DNA from: Talpa occidentalis
Taxonomy: Eukaryota > Chordata > Mammalia > Eulipotyphla > Talpidae
Length of the DNA stretch: 64,000 nucleotides
Reading direction: 5' to 3'
Assembly (NCBI RefSeq): GCF_014898055.3
Contig: NW_023604295.1
Coordinates: 96,239,591 to 96,303,590 of the forward strand
Made by a program: the position numbers and the translations under genes
In this document: in pieces, positions 43,706-55,075 of the stretch
How positions within the stretch are numbered: the stretch's first letter is position 1
Layout: every line of letters starts with the position of its first letter
Notes under the pieces: generated by a model
What the model was told of the DNA's origin: nothing
What the model saw: only the letters and a program-made list of their open reading frames with translations
The model's database searches: none

Positions 43706-43968
43706 GTGGCACAGCAGTTGAGTGCTGGGCTGCAAAGCTGCCCACAGCCTCTGCAGTGCTGGTTCAATATCCGCGCGCCAGCGAGGGTCCCACATGGTGC
43801 GCAGAACTCTCCTGCCCTGCCCTCTGCTCCCCTCAGCAGTGTACTTCGTCAGTCTGCCTGTCCTGCTCTCCATTTTGGCTCTGGTGAATTCTCTCACTCT
43901 CCCATGCTTCTGACTGTACCCAGTGCTTGTATAAATAAATAAATAAATAAATCTTAAAATAATAAAAT
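43706..43968 (+). mobile_element. tRNA-derived SINE, type A, 5'-truncated but with a perfect target duplication
   Basis: The copy starts GTGGCACAGCAGTTGAGTGC, lacking the first 12 or so bases (GGGCCTCCCCGG). A target of 13 bp, aaaataaatatta, flanks it exactly (43693-43705 and 43969-43981). It ends CCCAGTGCTTGTATAAATAAAT. The truncation is therefore original to the insertion and not a later deletion. Confidence 0.93.
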
Positions 43969-44057
43969 AAAATAAATATTAATATGTCCTTGTTTGTACT
44001 TTGTCTCATCTATCTGCCAAAGAACAAGGATGTGCTAAAATCTCTCACTAGCATAGT

Positions 44058-44280
44058 TTTTTTTTTAATTTTTAAAATTTTATATATTTTTTTTACGTCA
44101 TTTTTCATTTTTGCACAATGTATGCATTTTCATCCTGGTTATAGTCCCCATACAATTCCCACCGCCCCTTGTTTTGATCCTACTTCCTCCTCCCCCCCTT
44201 CCCCGTAGTGTGTTTAGAGTTGCTTGTTGATTTTAATTTTTACTTTATTATAATTAGTCTTTTTCCTGGTCCCTTATTTA
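44058..44280 (-). mobile_element. LINE-1 3' UTR, antisense, part of an inverted L1 insertion
   Basis: It begins with a T-run (44058-44066), the antisense poly(A), and runs through AT-rich sequence to a C-rich block (cctcctccccccctt near 44187) like the antisense 3' UTR at 52.5 kb. It stops at about 44280, where L1 ORF2 sequence starts in the opposite orientation. Confidence 0.55.
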
Positions 44281-44289
44281 GGTTTTCTA

Positions 44290-45045
44290 AATTCCTGCTA
44301 TGAGTAAGACAGTAACCAAAACAAAGAGACACCCCACCAATTGGGAGAAAATTTTTGCACACAACATTAATGATAAAGGACTGATCACAAAAATCTACAA
44401 AGAGCTGATGAGACTCAACAAAAACAAAGTAAATAATCCAGTCAAAAGTTGGGCAGAAGAGCTAAAAAGAAACTTCTCTAAAGAAGAAATGCAAAAGGCC
44501 AACAGGCATATGAAAAAATGTTTCAACATCACTTGTAATCAAGGAAATGCAAATCAAAACCACAATGAGATACCATTACACCAGTGAGAATGGCGCATAT
44601 TAAAAAAACTAGCAACAACAAATGTTGGTGAGGATGTGGAGAAAAAGGAACTCTCCTGGACTGCTGGTGAGAGTGCAAAATGGTCCAACCACTATGGAGA
44701 GCTGTGTGGAGATTCCTCAACCTGCTAAAGATAGAGCTTCCATGTGATCCAGCAATTCCACTCCTAGGTATTTACCCAAAGGACACAGAAACAATTCAAA
44801 AGGGCACCTGCACCCTTATGCTTATAGCAGCACTATTTACAATAACTAAGCTATGGAAACAACCCAAATGCCCCAAAATAGATGACTGGATCAAGAAGAT
44901 GTGTTACATATACACAATGGAATATTACTCAGCAATCAAAAAAGATAAACTCATGCAATTTGTAGCAACATGGATGGAGCTGGAAGGGATCATGCTCAGT
45001 GAAATAAGCCAGAAAGAAAAAGAAAAATACCAGGTGGTCTCTTAC
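44290..45045 (+). mobile_element. LINE-1 ORF2 C-terminal segment, sense strand, broken
   Basis: Two frames (44300-44587 and 44680-45117) translate to the ORF2 C-terminal region: '[18 protein letters not shown]' and '[17 protein letters not shown]' in the first, '[17 protein letters not shown]' and 'MEYYSAIKKDKLMQFVATWM' in the second. A frame break between them and the absence of the endonuclease and reverse transcriptase domains make it inactive. Its 3' end (about 45045) has no 3' UTR or poly(A). The 3' UTR lies to its left in antisense, which fits a twin-primed inversion. Confidence 0.85.
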
Positions 45046-45289
45046 CTTCTTCTACATATTTCTTTAAATGTGAAGCTCTCCACTCATCTTCTTCTTATCC
45101 ATACATCTTCACTATAAACATACTTTTAATCCTAGGTCTCCACAAAATTTTGATTCTGAGAATTCAAGTTATCACCTGGTTCTTTCATAGCTATACACAC
45201 CTCAAGGACAGAGGTTTTTGTTTATGTATTACTAGAAGGAGGCAAAATGCCAGGATTATATTTCCCCAAGACAACTAACTACATGGCTC
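45046..45289. other. Unassigned flank of the L1 segment
   Basis: Pyrimidine-rich sequence without a recognised family; the tail of the second L1 frame reads on into it. Confidence 0.4.
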
Positions 45290-45560
45290 CCTCCTTCCCT
45301 CTCTTCCTCCTGTCTGGGTTTTTACTTGTAGTAATCCTCCAACTCCCTCTCTAGGTCATTTTCCTGCATAATAATTATCACTTGATATGTTGTATATTTA
45401 TTTAATAAATTGCTGAATATCTGTCTTCCTTGCTCTCCTAGCATGTAAGCTCAGTGAGGACATGTGTGGGCCTTATGTGTTATCTCAGGCCTGGAGCTAT
45501 GCCTGACATAAATACTTATCAGACAAATGGATTCCTGGTAGATATCAGGTGCTCAGTCAA
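45290..45560 (+). mobile_element. LINE-2 3' end
   Basis: 'TGTATATTTATTTAATAAATTGCTGAATATCTGTCTTCCTTGCTCTCCTAGCATGTAAGCTCAGTGAGGACATG' followed by 'TCTCAGGCCTGGAGCTATGCCTGACATAA' has the L2 end order, with the terminal repeat eroded. Confidence 0.65.
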
Positions 45561-46164
45561 TGTGAAACTGACCTAGAGAATCAGATGTGCACTTCTAATA
45601 ATATAACTTCATAAAACAAGGCTTTAATTTTGTTCATATTGAAATTTTGAGCAACTGCAGGTTCAAATTGCATCTTCTCTTTTTTTCCCCATGTGGATTT
45701 AAAAAACTCTCAAAAATATAAGCTTAATGCAGATATAAAAAAAGTTAGATGAAGATTATACTTATACCTAAATTTTCAATTTATAATTTGGAATCTGATA
45801 GAAGCAAAAGAGGGAAAATTGATGTATACATATATATTTGTTCTCTTAAAAAGATATATTTATAATTTTTTCTTTGTAAGATAATTTTTGTTTTGATCTA
45901 CTAGGTATGGACTACATATTTAAATTGATATTTGTAATGAAAGTATGTCATAAACCTTTTAAAAAGTATGAATCATATAAGAATTCATCAAACATAAGTA
46001 TAAAGTATAAATCATCTCTCAAGTCAAATAAGAACAAGACAAGCTCTCTAGAAGTCCTCAGACCCAGGGGTGACACAACACTGATCTGTGTGATAATATT
46101 TTTACCTCCTTTTTTTTCTATTTTTCAACCCATGTTCGATAATTTTAAAAGTTTTGTCAAAAGA
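45561..46164. other. Unassigned AT-rich interval
   Basis: AT-rich; the 165-codon frame 45907-46404 is Lys/Ser/Phe-rich in this part and then runs through a SINE, so it is not a credible gene. Confidence 0.45.
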
Positions 46165-46288
46165 GGGCCTCCCCTGGTGGAGCAGCAGTTGAGCGCTGGG
46201 TTGCGAGGCTGCCCGCAGCCTCTGCAGCGCCAGTTTGATCCCCGACCACCGGGGAGGGGAGAGGAGGGTCCCACAAAAAAAAAAAAAA
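46165..46288 (+). mobile_element. Head-only SINE (tRNA-like domain plus poly(A)), type A
   Basis: GGGCCTCCCCTGGTGGAGCAG through the B-box-like GTTTGATCCC and a GGAGGGTCCCAC segment, then directly fourteen A residues. Full-length copies continue ...GGGTCCCACATGG...; here everything downstream of GGGTCCCAC is missing and replaced by an A-run. The body is about 110 nt. No obvious target duplication is seen. Confidence 0.9.
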
Positions 46289-46394
46289 TAGTCATGTCCA
46301 TTGTGAATAAAAAAATAAATAAAAGCAATAATTTCCTGTCTTCTCCATTTCCACTCTGCAGGGGCAACCATTTCTCACCTTTTAAGGCATTTCT

Positions 46395-46412
46395 GTTTTT
46401 TTAAAGATCTAT

Positions 46413-46459
<47 letters not shown>

Positions 46460-46823
46460 TTTTGTGGGACCCTCGCCGGTGGCCGGGGATCAAACTGGCG
46501 CTGCAAAGGCTGCGGGCAGCCTCACAACCCAGTGCTCAACCACTGAGCCACGAGGGGAGGCCCTAAAGATCTATTTATTTATGCATGCAAGAACTGGGGT
46601 ACAGGCCAGAAGTGTGGGGAGTGAGAGGATTCATCAGAGACAGAGTGGGGAACAGAATAGACTGACTGTCTGAAATACACTGCTGAGGGAGCAGCGGGCG
46701 ACACAGGAGAGGTTTATTGTGCCATATGGGTTAGCTCCCGGGCCGGCCTGGGATCAAATTCATGCTGTAGTTGCTGATAGAATCACAGTGCTGTGACTTA
46801 ACCCTTTGTGCCAAGGAGGCACC
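46395..46823 (-). mobile_element. tRNA-derived SINE, type B, antisense, with a SINE inserted in its tail
   Basis: Minus-strand type B copy, with its head near 46823 (GGTGCCTCCTTGGCACAAAGGGTTAAGTCAC) and its tail toward 46395 ('CCCAGTTCTTGCATGCATAAATAAATAGATC'). The target tttaaggcatttct is present at 46381-46394 and 46829-46842. A head-only SINE occupies its tail (46421-46563). Confidence 0.9.
46421..46563 (-). mobile_element. Head-only SINE, antisense, with a 19-bp target duplication
   Basis: On the minus strand: GGGCCTCCCCTCGTGGCTCAGTGGTTGAGCACTGGG..., B-box-like AGTTTGATCCCCGGCC, CACCGGCGAGGGTCCCAC, then AAAATAAATAAAT(AAAT)n. It ends at the same base (GGGTCCCAC) as the copy at 46165-46288. 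The 19-bp target taaagatctatttatttat flanks it at 46402-46420 and 46564-46582. Confidence 0.93.
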
Positions 46824-46842
46824 GTTTTTTTAAGGCATTTCT

Positions 46843-47734
46843 TCTGGTAGATAGAAGGATCTCTGGAGCAGAGAAAGGGACTTGATAGAATGTCTGACTG
46901 CGGAGATTAGATAGACTTGAAGATTAAATAATGACAAAGATTCTCAGAAGGCAAATACAAATTCCAGGAGGGAACCTCAAATAGCTATACAAGAAATGTA
47001 ATCAGAATGATCACTAACCCTACAGCAAAAAGTAACTTCACGGTCACAAAAATGTAAACCCCATTACTCATTTTAGAACCTGAACCAAATATACTGAGAA
47101 TGTACAAAGGGCTTTCACCACAGAACAGATACCCAGTGTCATAAAGGACCTTTTCTATATCCTCAATGTACAATTTTAGTCACTATATGTCTAGGAGACT
47201 CACATGTTTCAGTCTGGAAAATGTCTTATATTTCTATTATCCATTTTTCATTTCTGTAGATTCTATTAGTCAAAGGTGAAATGTCCTTCATTAGGCCTCT
47301 AGGACACCTTCCTTTTTTCACTTATGATTTCCATCTCTTTGTCTTTTCTCTGAGAGATTTCTTTGAATATTTATTCCAATGTTTATGTTAATTTTTTTTA
47401 GCTAGTGTGTTTTTAATTTCCAATGCTACTTATACTTCTCTCATTGTTTCTTTTTAACTGCGTCCTGCTCTTTTATGATGCAATATTTTCTCAGATATCT
47501 CTGCTGATGCTAATTGGAGATTCCTCTTTATCCTTCTGTTTCCTGCCTTCTCTTTCTTCTAGGTCATTCTTGTATTTATTTTAATATAAGAATGTTGTGG
47601 CCTTTCATCAAGTATCTGGTTATCCTTAATTGTTCTTATTTCAGAATAAGACAATAAGAGGCTAACTGTTGTTTGCTTGCTCCTGGATCGGGTTTGTTAA
47701 TTGGGCCTTTACCTTGCAGAGATCTAGCTCAGTC
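46843..47734. other. Unassigned AT-rich interval
   Basis: No repeat I can name. The 47200-47640 stretch is T/C-rich in the manner of an old antisense LINE but no diagnostic motif is clear. Confidence 0.4.
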
Positions 47735-47840
47735 ACTTACTTGATGTGTAATCTCAGGCAAGTTATCTAAACACTCTGTGCTTCAGTCTCTTCCTAGAGT
47801 TGTGAGCATTAAATAAATGAATATATAATGTACTCATCAC
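47735..47840 (+). mobile_element. MIR SINE fragment
   Basis: 'TCACTTACTTGATGTGTAATCTCAGGCAAGTTATCTAAACACTCTGTGCTTCAGTCTCTTCC' followed by 'GTTGTGAGCATTAAATAAATGAATATAT' matches the MIR core and 3' part. Confidence 0.75.
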
Positions 47841-47999
47841 GGTACTATATAACTCTCTCCTGCTTTTTTTTTTACTTTTGCATTGATTACTTGGCAGAGA
47901 TCAAGCTATTTAGCAAAGGAAGGGCTACATACCAGCATATCAGGAGTCTTTGTCTTTGGGGTCATTACATTGTGTAGAGAGAAGAGGTGGTTGTGTTTT

Positions 48000-48302
48000 A
48001 TTTTATTTTATTTTTATTTATTTTTTTATAAGTGTAGTTTTTTAAATTAATTAATTAATTTATACAAGCACTGGGTACAGTCAGAAGCATGGGAGGGTGA
48101 GAGAATTCACCAGAGCCAGAGTGGGGAGCAGAACAGGAAGAGTGACGAAATACACTGCTGACAGGAGCAGCGGTCGTGGCAGGAGAGGTCTGTCACGCCA
48201 TGTGGGACCCTCACCCGGTGGCCGGGGATCGAACCAGCGCTGCAGAGGCTGTGGGCAGCTTCGCAGCCCAGTGCTCAACCGCTGTGCCACCAGGGGAGGC
48301 CC
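48000..48302 (-). mobile_element. tRNA-derived SINE, type A, antisense
   Basis: Minus strand GGGCCTCCCCTGGTGGCACAGCGGTTGAGCACTGGGCTGCG, B-box GGTTCGATCCC, tail CCCAGTGCTTGTATAAATTAATTAATTAAT and an A-rich run. The target gtggttgtgtttt occurs at 47987-47999 and 48303-48315. The 112-codon frames on both strands here are SINE shadows. Confidence 0.93.
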
Positions 48303-48315
48303 GTGGTTGTGTTTT

Positions 48316-51300
48316 GTTGGGAGTGGGAGCCTTGCAGGGGGACAGCCTATATGGCTGCCCATTGGGGTGAGGGTCCAACTGCTCCTTTGTGCTATCTTAT
48401 CAGTCACCATTATTTCACTCATCCAATGCTTATGAATTGCCTGTGTCCCAAACTTTACAAAAGAGCTCCTGCTTGGTTCTATCCCCCTGCAACCTCATAC
48501 CCATGTAATTTAAGTTTAGCTTCCACTGTTCTCTTTCTTCTGCCACTTCTCCATCTACTGTCTACCCTCCAGAAATTCTTTGAAATCTATTCTTTGTTTA
48601 AGTCACTTTGCCATTACTGGGTATTTATCACTTTTTGAATGCCTTTATTATCATCTTAGTGAAGTCTTGGTGAGGATAAAATCAAGTATGCTTAATCAGC
48701 CATCTTTAATCTGACATTCATATACTCCATTGACACATATTTAAACAGCTCTTTTATGTGCTTTTGTTACACTTGTAGGGCCCTCTTAACTTGGGCAAAA
48801 TGAAGAAGTGAGAGAAGAAAAAAAGTGGTAGATATGGTGAATTGCTTTAGTTGAGGACTCTTAGAATACAGCCAAGAATGCATTCCTCTCCTGGAATGAT
48901 ATGGTCCATCTGAACTTGTAGGCAGCAGGAGGGAGTGTTTTAGGCAAAGGTTCAGGAAAGATATTGCAAGTGCTGATAAAAATAGATCACTTAAAGGGGG
49001 AGGTATAAATTACTCCCAAGTTCCAAGGTTATTGTGCGCATTTCTTTTACTGTAACTATTACCAATCATTCCTCTGTGACGCTCTTGCTGGATTTCAACA
49101 AGTATTTAGCTCGAGAATGAATGTGGGCTATTTCTGCAAAATACAGCAGTGGTTCTCTTATGAATAACAATCATTCATTGGCCTATGATTCACTATTTCC
49201 ATTACATTTATCATATGAACATTTTGAGTAACATTAGGCCACTGCTTTGAAGACAGAGATGGTAGAATTCACAAGTATTTATGAAATTTAAGCATTTAGA
49301 AATTTTACTGGCAACTAATAAAAATAATTTAAGATTATAAATTACCCTTCAAACAAATAATCACATAATAATACTAGATTGGTAACCACAGCCCTAATTA
49401 ATGAAACTGCTAAAAACTAGGGCATGTTAAAGGAAAATGTGTTTTAATCATGACACATATTTACCAGCCATGGTCTAACCACTATGCATAGAAACCACTG
49501 TGCATATTTATAACATCAGGGAGTTAACATATGCCATTAGTTACATAGGTGATAGATGAGCTCAAAAGTTTAAATTAATGATACTGAGAAGCCACTTCTA
49601 ATCCTGGGGTGGAGGAGCAAACGGAAGAGATGGTGTTAGCTGAGCCCAGGGGCTACGATTGCTGAAACCACAGTGGACCTTTCTGGCAGGGGCTGGAGAT
49701 CTTATTCAAAGTCAAGAGGTTTATTAAGAAGAAACACCCTAGTCTTCTCCTTCCTCCCACTCCAGTGCTTCTTACTGGCTGAACCCAGCTGGAACCCGGG
49801 TGACATGGCAGACTGGGAAATCTCTCTGCAGATTTTCCTCCCAACCCTCAGAGCAGAGGGTAAAGGGTAAGGAGTGAATCTGCAACCTGTACAATATATA
49901 CACTGTTCTGCAGAGCAAGGTCATTCATTAGGTTAAATATACGACAAATGTTTATGTATAATATAAGCCTCTGTACATATATCATTGAGGCTCTGTATGT
50001 ACCCAGATTAAATTAGACCCATAGTATTGACCAGTTGGGCCAGGACTATCTTAATGAACTGATATCAAGTTCAAATGAGTCATAAACTATTGCTAATACA
50101 GCTATCGATTAAATGACGCTTATTTTTATAAATCAGGAAACACCTCAAGCAGCTACCTTTGGACATGGAAACGATTCCCATCCTCTCCTTTTATCTATGA
50201 TCCTTACATTAGGAACATCTAGTGTAAGATGCACAATTACGGTTCCCACGAGGGCTTAAATTTTGGAGAACTCACAGACTGTGTGACTTTTTAAACCAAC
50301 AGCACCTAAGTTAAAGATTCTTTCACAAATGTCATGAGAACATAATATTCTGAAACTAGGCTTCACAAGTAACGAAGAGCTTTGAGCCTTTCATCATAAA
50401 AGCCAGCAGTGCAGGTGGTGAGCTGTGTTCTCATTAATGTCCTCCTGGCAGACAGGCAGAACCAGCAGTTCACAGCAGACAGTGCCTTCTTTCAGGAACT
50501 TCTACAAGGTGTGTGGAGAAGGCCTGAGTCTTGGTCTCCCTCAGATGTGAACACAGAACCTACAGGAAACCAGGAGTGTTTAAGAGAAACGCTCTTTCTA
50601 GAAAGTCTGATGGTTGGGTATGTGAAGTGGGTCAGGTTGAACTTGACTCATTTCCTACTTACCCTGAGTCCAAGTGTGTCACCCTAACTTTCCTACTGCT
50701 CCCTTAGCGTAAGACCTTCAGCCAGGAGGCAATAAAAACATGAAGAATCTGTCGACGGTCCTACTTTTTTCATCTTTACCTTTTGTTGCAATGGAATAAT
50801 TGTTTGGATGGACAAAAGGAAACTGTCCAATTAATTTTCAATACTTATAATAATAATGAGTAGAAGGGAGAAAAGGAAGAGTAGATTAAATCAAGAGAGG
50901 AATAAGGAAACACCTTCAGTCAGTGGAAAGTGTTTATCTCAAAGCTTCTCTTCTCACCCCCACCCCACAAAGTCTCTCAGTAACTGGTTGTCAGAGCTGG
51001 AAAATCACTGGGAGCGTTTAAATAGCCGGGTCCAGGTGTGCTGAGAAGTCCCAGCTGGTGTACTGGATTAGGAATGTGCATATTGTGACCTGGTGAATAA
51101 GGAGGCAGAAGTTCTCCACAAGGGGCGGGCAGGTAGCTCCCTCAGCATCTGGGTTTCTACTTTGGGGAAGTAAAACACATGGGATCGTTTTTATTAAAGA
51201 TGCACTTTCAGTACATTCATATGAAGGAAGCCGAGTCACAAGATTTAATATTCACATATCCCAGAGGCTGAGAGCCAGGGTCCTCCCTCCCGGGTCTCAA

Positions 51301-52384
51301 GCGAACGGGAGTTAGAGAGCAGGGTGGCAAGCACCTAACAGTGGTGGGGACTATGGTCAGTAATTTTTCTTGGCCTTAACTTTTGGCAGTTATTTTATTT
51401 GTTTGAAATAAACTGGGGGTTTAATGTTTTGTTTTACTTTTAGAATACCTAATTCATATGTAATGGCTGAAGTGATTTATTTGAGTTTCATCATTTTAAA
51501 AGCACATTGAGCCTCAAAATAGTTGCCTAAGATTACACAGTTGGTTAACATACTTGGTTAATGTCAGAGTTGGCTAACATGTGGGCAAAAATCAGACAAC
51601 TTCTATATATATTGGTATTAAGGGTTTTTTTTTTTAATGAACAACCTATAATAACAAGAGTTCAGTGATTTCAACAAAATAAAGTATTAGACTGGCTGAT
51701 TGTTTTATGAACCATTTCCTTTCTTTCTTGCACAAAGACTGTATTTATGACTGGAGAAGATCTCAAGGAGTCTCCAAGGTCACAGGAGAAAATGAAGATA
51801 TGCACTAAATAAAGAAGGCTAAATTTCTATCATTTGTTTCCCTGAATTGTTACATGGACTAGAATCAAATCCCTTCCCCAACTGCCAATCAAATCCCTTC
51901 TTCTAACTGCCATTAAATCCTAATATTTTGAAGTACTTTTTTTTTTTTTTTTTAAAGGTTGTGTCTAGACAGTGTGAGCTTTCCTGTTGGCCTTTTCCCC
52001 AAATCTCTTCTGGCAAACTACATCTCCTGGAAGCCTGGATCTTGTAGTTTTTCTTTGTTTTGATGAACTATTTAATTTTGAAGTTTAAATTAGTTTGATT
52101 TTATACCATCAGATTTCTATGTTAAATATTTTATGACTGATTTTTTTAAATTGTTCTTTAAAAGTTTTATTTAAAAACATACCTTTATATGTGTCATTAT
52201 GTATTGTAATATATAGTCTCTCAGAGGCCAATATAACAGTTTTATTCAATGAGTCAATCATGGGGTTGGAAATTAAGACGTCTTTCTTTTTTGTCACTAT
52301 GGATTTTTGTCACGTATTTCTTTTTTAGGTCACTATGGATTTTAATTGGTTGACTAATTAATCAGTCTCCCAACTAGTTAATTA
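48316..52384. other. Unassigned 4-kb interval
   Basis: No gene recognised. A weak antisense MIR trace lies at about 51500-51550 ('GAGCCTCAAAATAGTTGCCTAAGATTACACAG'). Tandem near-repeats occur at 51863-51911 and at about 52281-52340. The 50409-50687 frame (92 codons) has ordinary amino-acid composition but resembles nothing I know. Confidence 0.4.
51863..51911. repeat. About 24-bp tandem near-repeat (aatcaaatccctt unit)
   Basis: aatcaaatcccttccccaac (then TGCC) is followed at 51887 by aatcaaatcccttcttctaa (then CTGCC); a third partial unit (attaaatcc) follows. Confidence 0.8.
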
Positions 52385-54800
52385 CCTAAACTTATTGAGG
52401 TAAAATTAATTATATCATTGTACTTGTTTTAGGGGTTATAGGTTCAAACTTCTATAAATGTATGTTTTCAAACCATGCCCACCATTGTCCAAAAAATTCT
52501 CCACTATGTTCCATTGGACCTCCCTTCCCCCCTCCTATATCCACACTTCCTTTCTAGATGCCTCAGTTTAGCAGTTAAATGCCAAGGGTTTGTTATTGTT
52601 TTAGTTTTGTCTGACACTTTGTTTTGTTTTTCTAAATTATACATATAAGTGAACCAGTATTTGTCTTTTCCCTTCTGATATATTTTGCTCAGTTTCTATC
52701 CATGTTGTCACACGTGGCAAAAACTCATTCTTTTTTTTTTTTTTTAATAGTTAAGTAGTATTCTACTGTATACATATACACCACACTTTTCTTATCTATT
52801 CCTCTGTCCTTGGGCACTTAGATTGTTTCATGATTTGACTATTGTAAGTAGGGCTGCAGTGAGCATGGGAGTATATACATCACTTTGAATTGGTATTTGT
52901 GCATTCTTTGGGTAGCTACTTAGGAGTGGAATTGCTGGTAGCTCTATTTTTAATATTTTTAAAAACTCCTATACTATTTTCCACGGGGGCTGGACAATCT
53001 CCAGTCCCATCAATAGTGTACAAGCATTCCTTTTTCTCAACATCCTCACCAAATCTTACTGTTTCTAGTCTTTTTGATATGGGTGTTCTCGGGTGTAAGA
53101 TGACACCTCATTGTAGTTTTGGTTTGCATTTCCTTGATGATAAGTGATGATGTTTCATGCGCCTGTTTGGCAGTGGTATATCTTCTTTGGAAAAATATTT
53201 ATTTAGCTCTTCTGCCCATTTTTTGATTAGATTGATTTTTTTTTGTTAAATGCATGTGAGTTCTTTATTTACTTTGGCTATGAGCTCTTTTGTCAGATGT
53301 ATTATGTGCAAACATTTTCTCCCCCATGGGAGAATGGGGGTGTTTTTGTTTTACTAATAGGTTTTTATTGTGCAGAAGTTTTTTAGTTTGCAATCTCATT
53401 TGTTAATATTTGCCTTTGCATCTCTTGCCATTGGAGACAAATCTCCAAAGACATCTCTGAAACCTATGTTGTGGAGTGTTTTGCCTATTTTTTTCTTTCA
53501 ATTTATTTTCATAGTTTTGGGTCTTATGTGCATGTATTTCATACATTTTGAATTAATTTTTGTGTAAGGTGTGAGATGGTGATCTAGTTTCATTCTTTTG
53601 CATGTTGTCTGTCAAGTTTTCCCAATACCGTTTGTTGAAGAGACTCTCTTTTCTACAATGTACAATCTTGGCTTCTTTGTCATAGATTAACTGTCCATAA
53701 ATGTATGGGTTTATTTCTGGACTTTTGAGATCCATTGAACTGAGTGTCTGTTTTTGTCCTACTACTGTTTTTGATTATTATAGCTTAGTAGTATAGTTTG
53801 AAGTCTGGGAGTGTGATACCTTCACACTTCCTCTTGTCAGAATTATTTTGTCTATATGGGGTCTTTCATAGTATCATATGAATTTTAGTGTTGTTCTAGT
53901 TTTTGAAGAATGCCACAGGAACTTTGATAGGGATTGCATTGAACCTACCTATTGTTTTAAGTAGGAAGAGCATTTTAACAATGTTAATTTTTCAAATCTC
54001 TGGGCAGGGACTATTTTTCCACTTTTTGTCTCATTATTTTGAGTCCTAGGTATGTAATTCTTTTTGCTGTAACTGTGAACAGGAATGTTTTCTTGATATC
54101 ATTCTCTTCTAACGTGTTTGCATATAGAAACAAAACTGACTTGTGCAAATTGATTTTATATCAGGCCGCTTTACTGAACTGAGTTATTATTTCAGTTATT
54201 ATGTCATCTGCAAATAGTGATAGTTTTACTTCTTTCCCAGTTTGGATTCCTTTCTCTTGCCTTATTGGTCTGGCTAGGACTTCCAATATGTTGGATGGTA
54301 GTGGTGAAAGTGGACAATCTTTCCTCTACCAAATCCTAGAGGAAAAACTTGCAGCTCTTTACTATTGAGTATGATGTTGCCTGTGGGCTTATTATAAATG
54401 GCCTTTATTATGCTGAAGAATGTTCCATCTATCCTCAGTTTTTTGAGGGTTATTATGATAAATATAGTTGAATCTTATCAAGTGCTTTCTCTGCATCTAT
54501 TGCTATAACCATGTGATTTTTATCTTTCCTTTTGTTGATTTAGTGAATTACATTGATTGATTTTCAGATGTTGAACCATTCCTTTGTCCCTGGAATAAAT
54601 CCCACTTGGTCATGATGTATAATTCTTTTGATATATTGTTGAATTCAGTTTACTAAGGTTTTGTTGAGGAATTTTTCATCTATGTTTATCAGAGAAATTG
54701 GTCTGTAATTCTCTTTCATTGTGATGTCTTCATCAGGTTTTGATATTAGTGATGTTGGCCTCATATAATATGTTGGAAGTGTTCCCTCTTTTCTAAGCAG
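52385..54800 (-). mobile_element. LINE-1 fragment, antisense, 3' UTR through ORF2, about 2.4 kb
   Basis: Left end: antisense 3' UTR ('ATTGAGGTAAAATTAATTATATCATTG', C-rich 'GGACCTCCCTTCCCCCC'). Then antisense ORF2 in order: 'GTAGTATTCTACTGTATACATATACACCAC', 'TGGGTAGCTACTTAGGAGTGGAATTGC', 'TGCCCATTTTTTGATTAG', 'GGTTTTTATTGTGCAGAAG', 'GAATAAATCCCACTTGGTCATGATG' and 'AGAGAAATTGGTCTGTAATTC'. The last lies in the reverse-transcriptase-proximal part. It is 5'-truncated near 54800 and full of stops. It is the longest mobile-element copy in the window. Confidence 0.92.
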
Positions 54801-55005
54801 TTGTTTTGTAAGGTGCCCCCTCAGTAAAGCAAAGTAGGAATTTGTGGCAGGAATCTAAAACTCAATTCTTATCTAAAAATGTTCTGGTTCTGGGTGTGAG
54901 TAGGGTTATCATATTGAAAAATGTAACATTGCAAACCTAGTAACTCAGAAAAAGGAAGTTGTATTTCTCATCACACTGGGCCAATTAAATCAGTGTTTGT
55001 GGTGA
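54801..55005. other. Unassigned flank of the L1
   Basis: Short unassigned sequence between the L1 5' truncation point and a hAT-like remnant. Confidence 0.4.
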
Positions 55006-55075
55006 GACCCAGGTGCCAGTATTTTTTAAGATTCCTGTGATTCCAACATGAGGCAGGATGGAGAACCTCTGAGGA
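55006..55075 (+). mobile_element. hAT-Charlie-type MITE end fragment
   Basis: 'GAGACCCAGGTGCCAGTATTTTTTAAGATTCCTGTGATTCCAACATGAGGCAGGATGGAGAACCTCTG' resembles the right half of Charlie-type elements (...GGTGATTCCAATGTGCAGCCAGGGTTGAGAACCACTG). Confidence 0.5.

Noticed and set aside
45907..46404. 165-codon frame
   Set aside because: It runs from AT-rich DNA through a head-only SINE into flanking sequence; its coding look comes from the SINE.
46410..46462. (TTTA)n as an independent microsatellite
   Set aside because: It is the expanded tail of the head-only SINE plus its target site.
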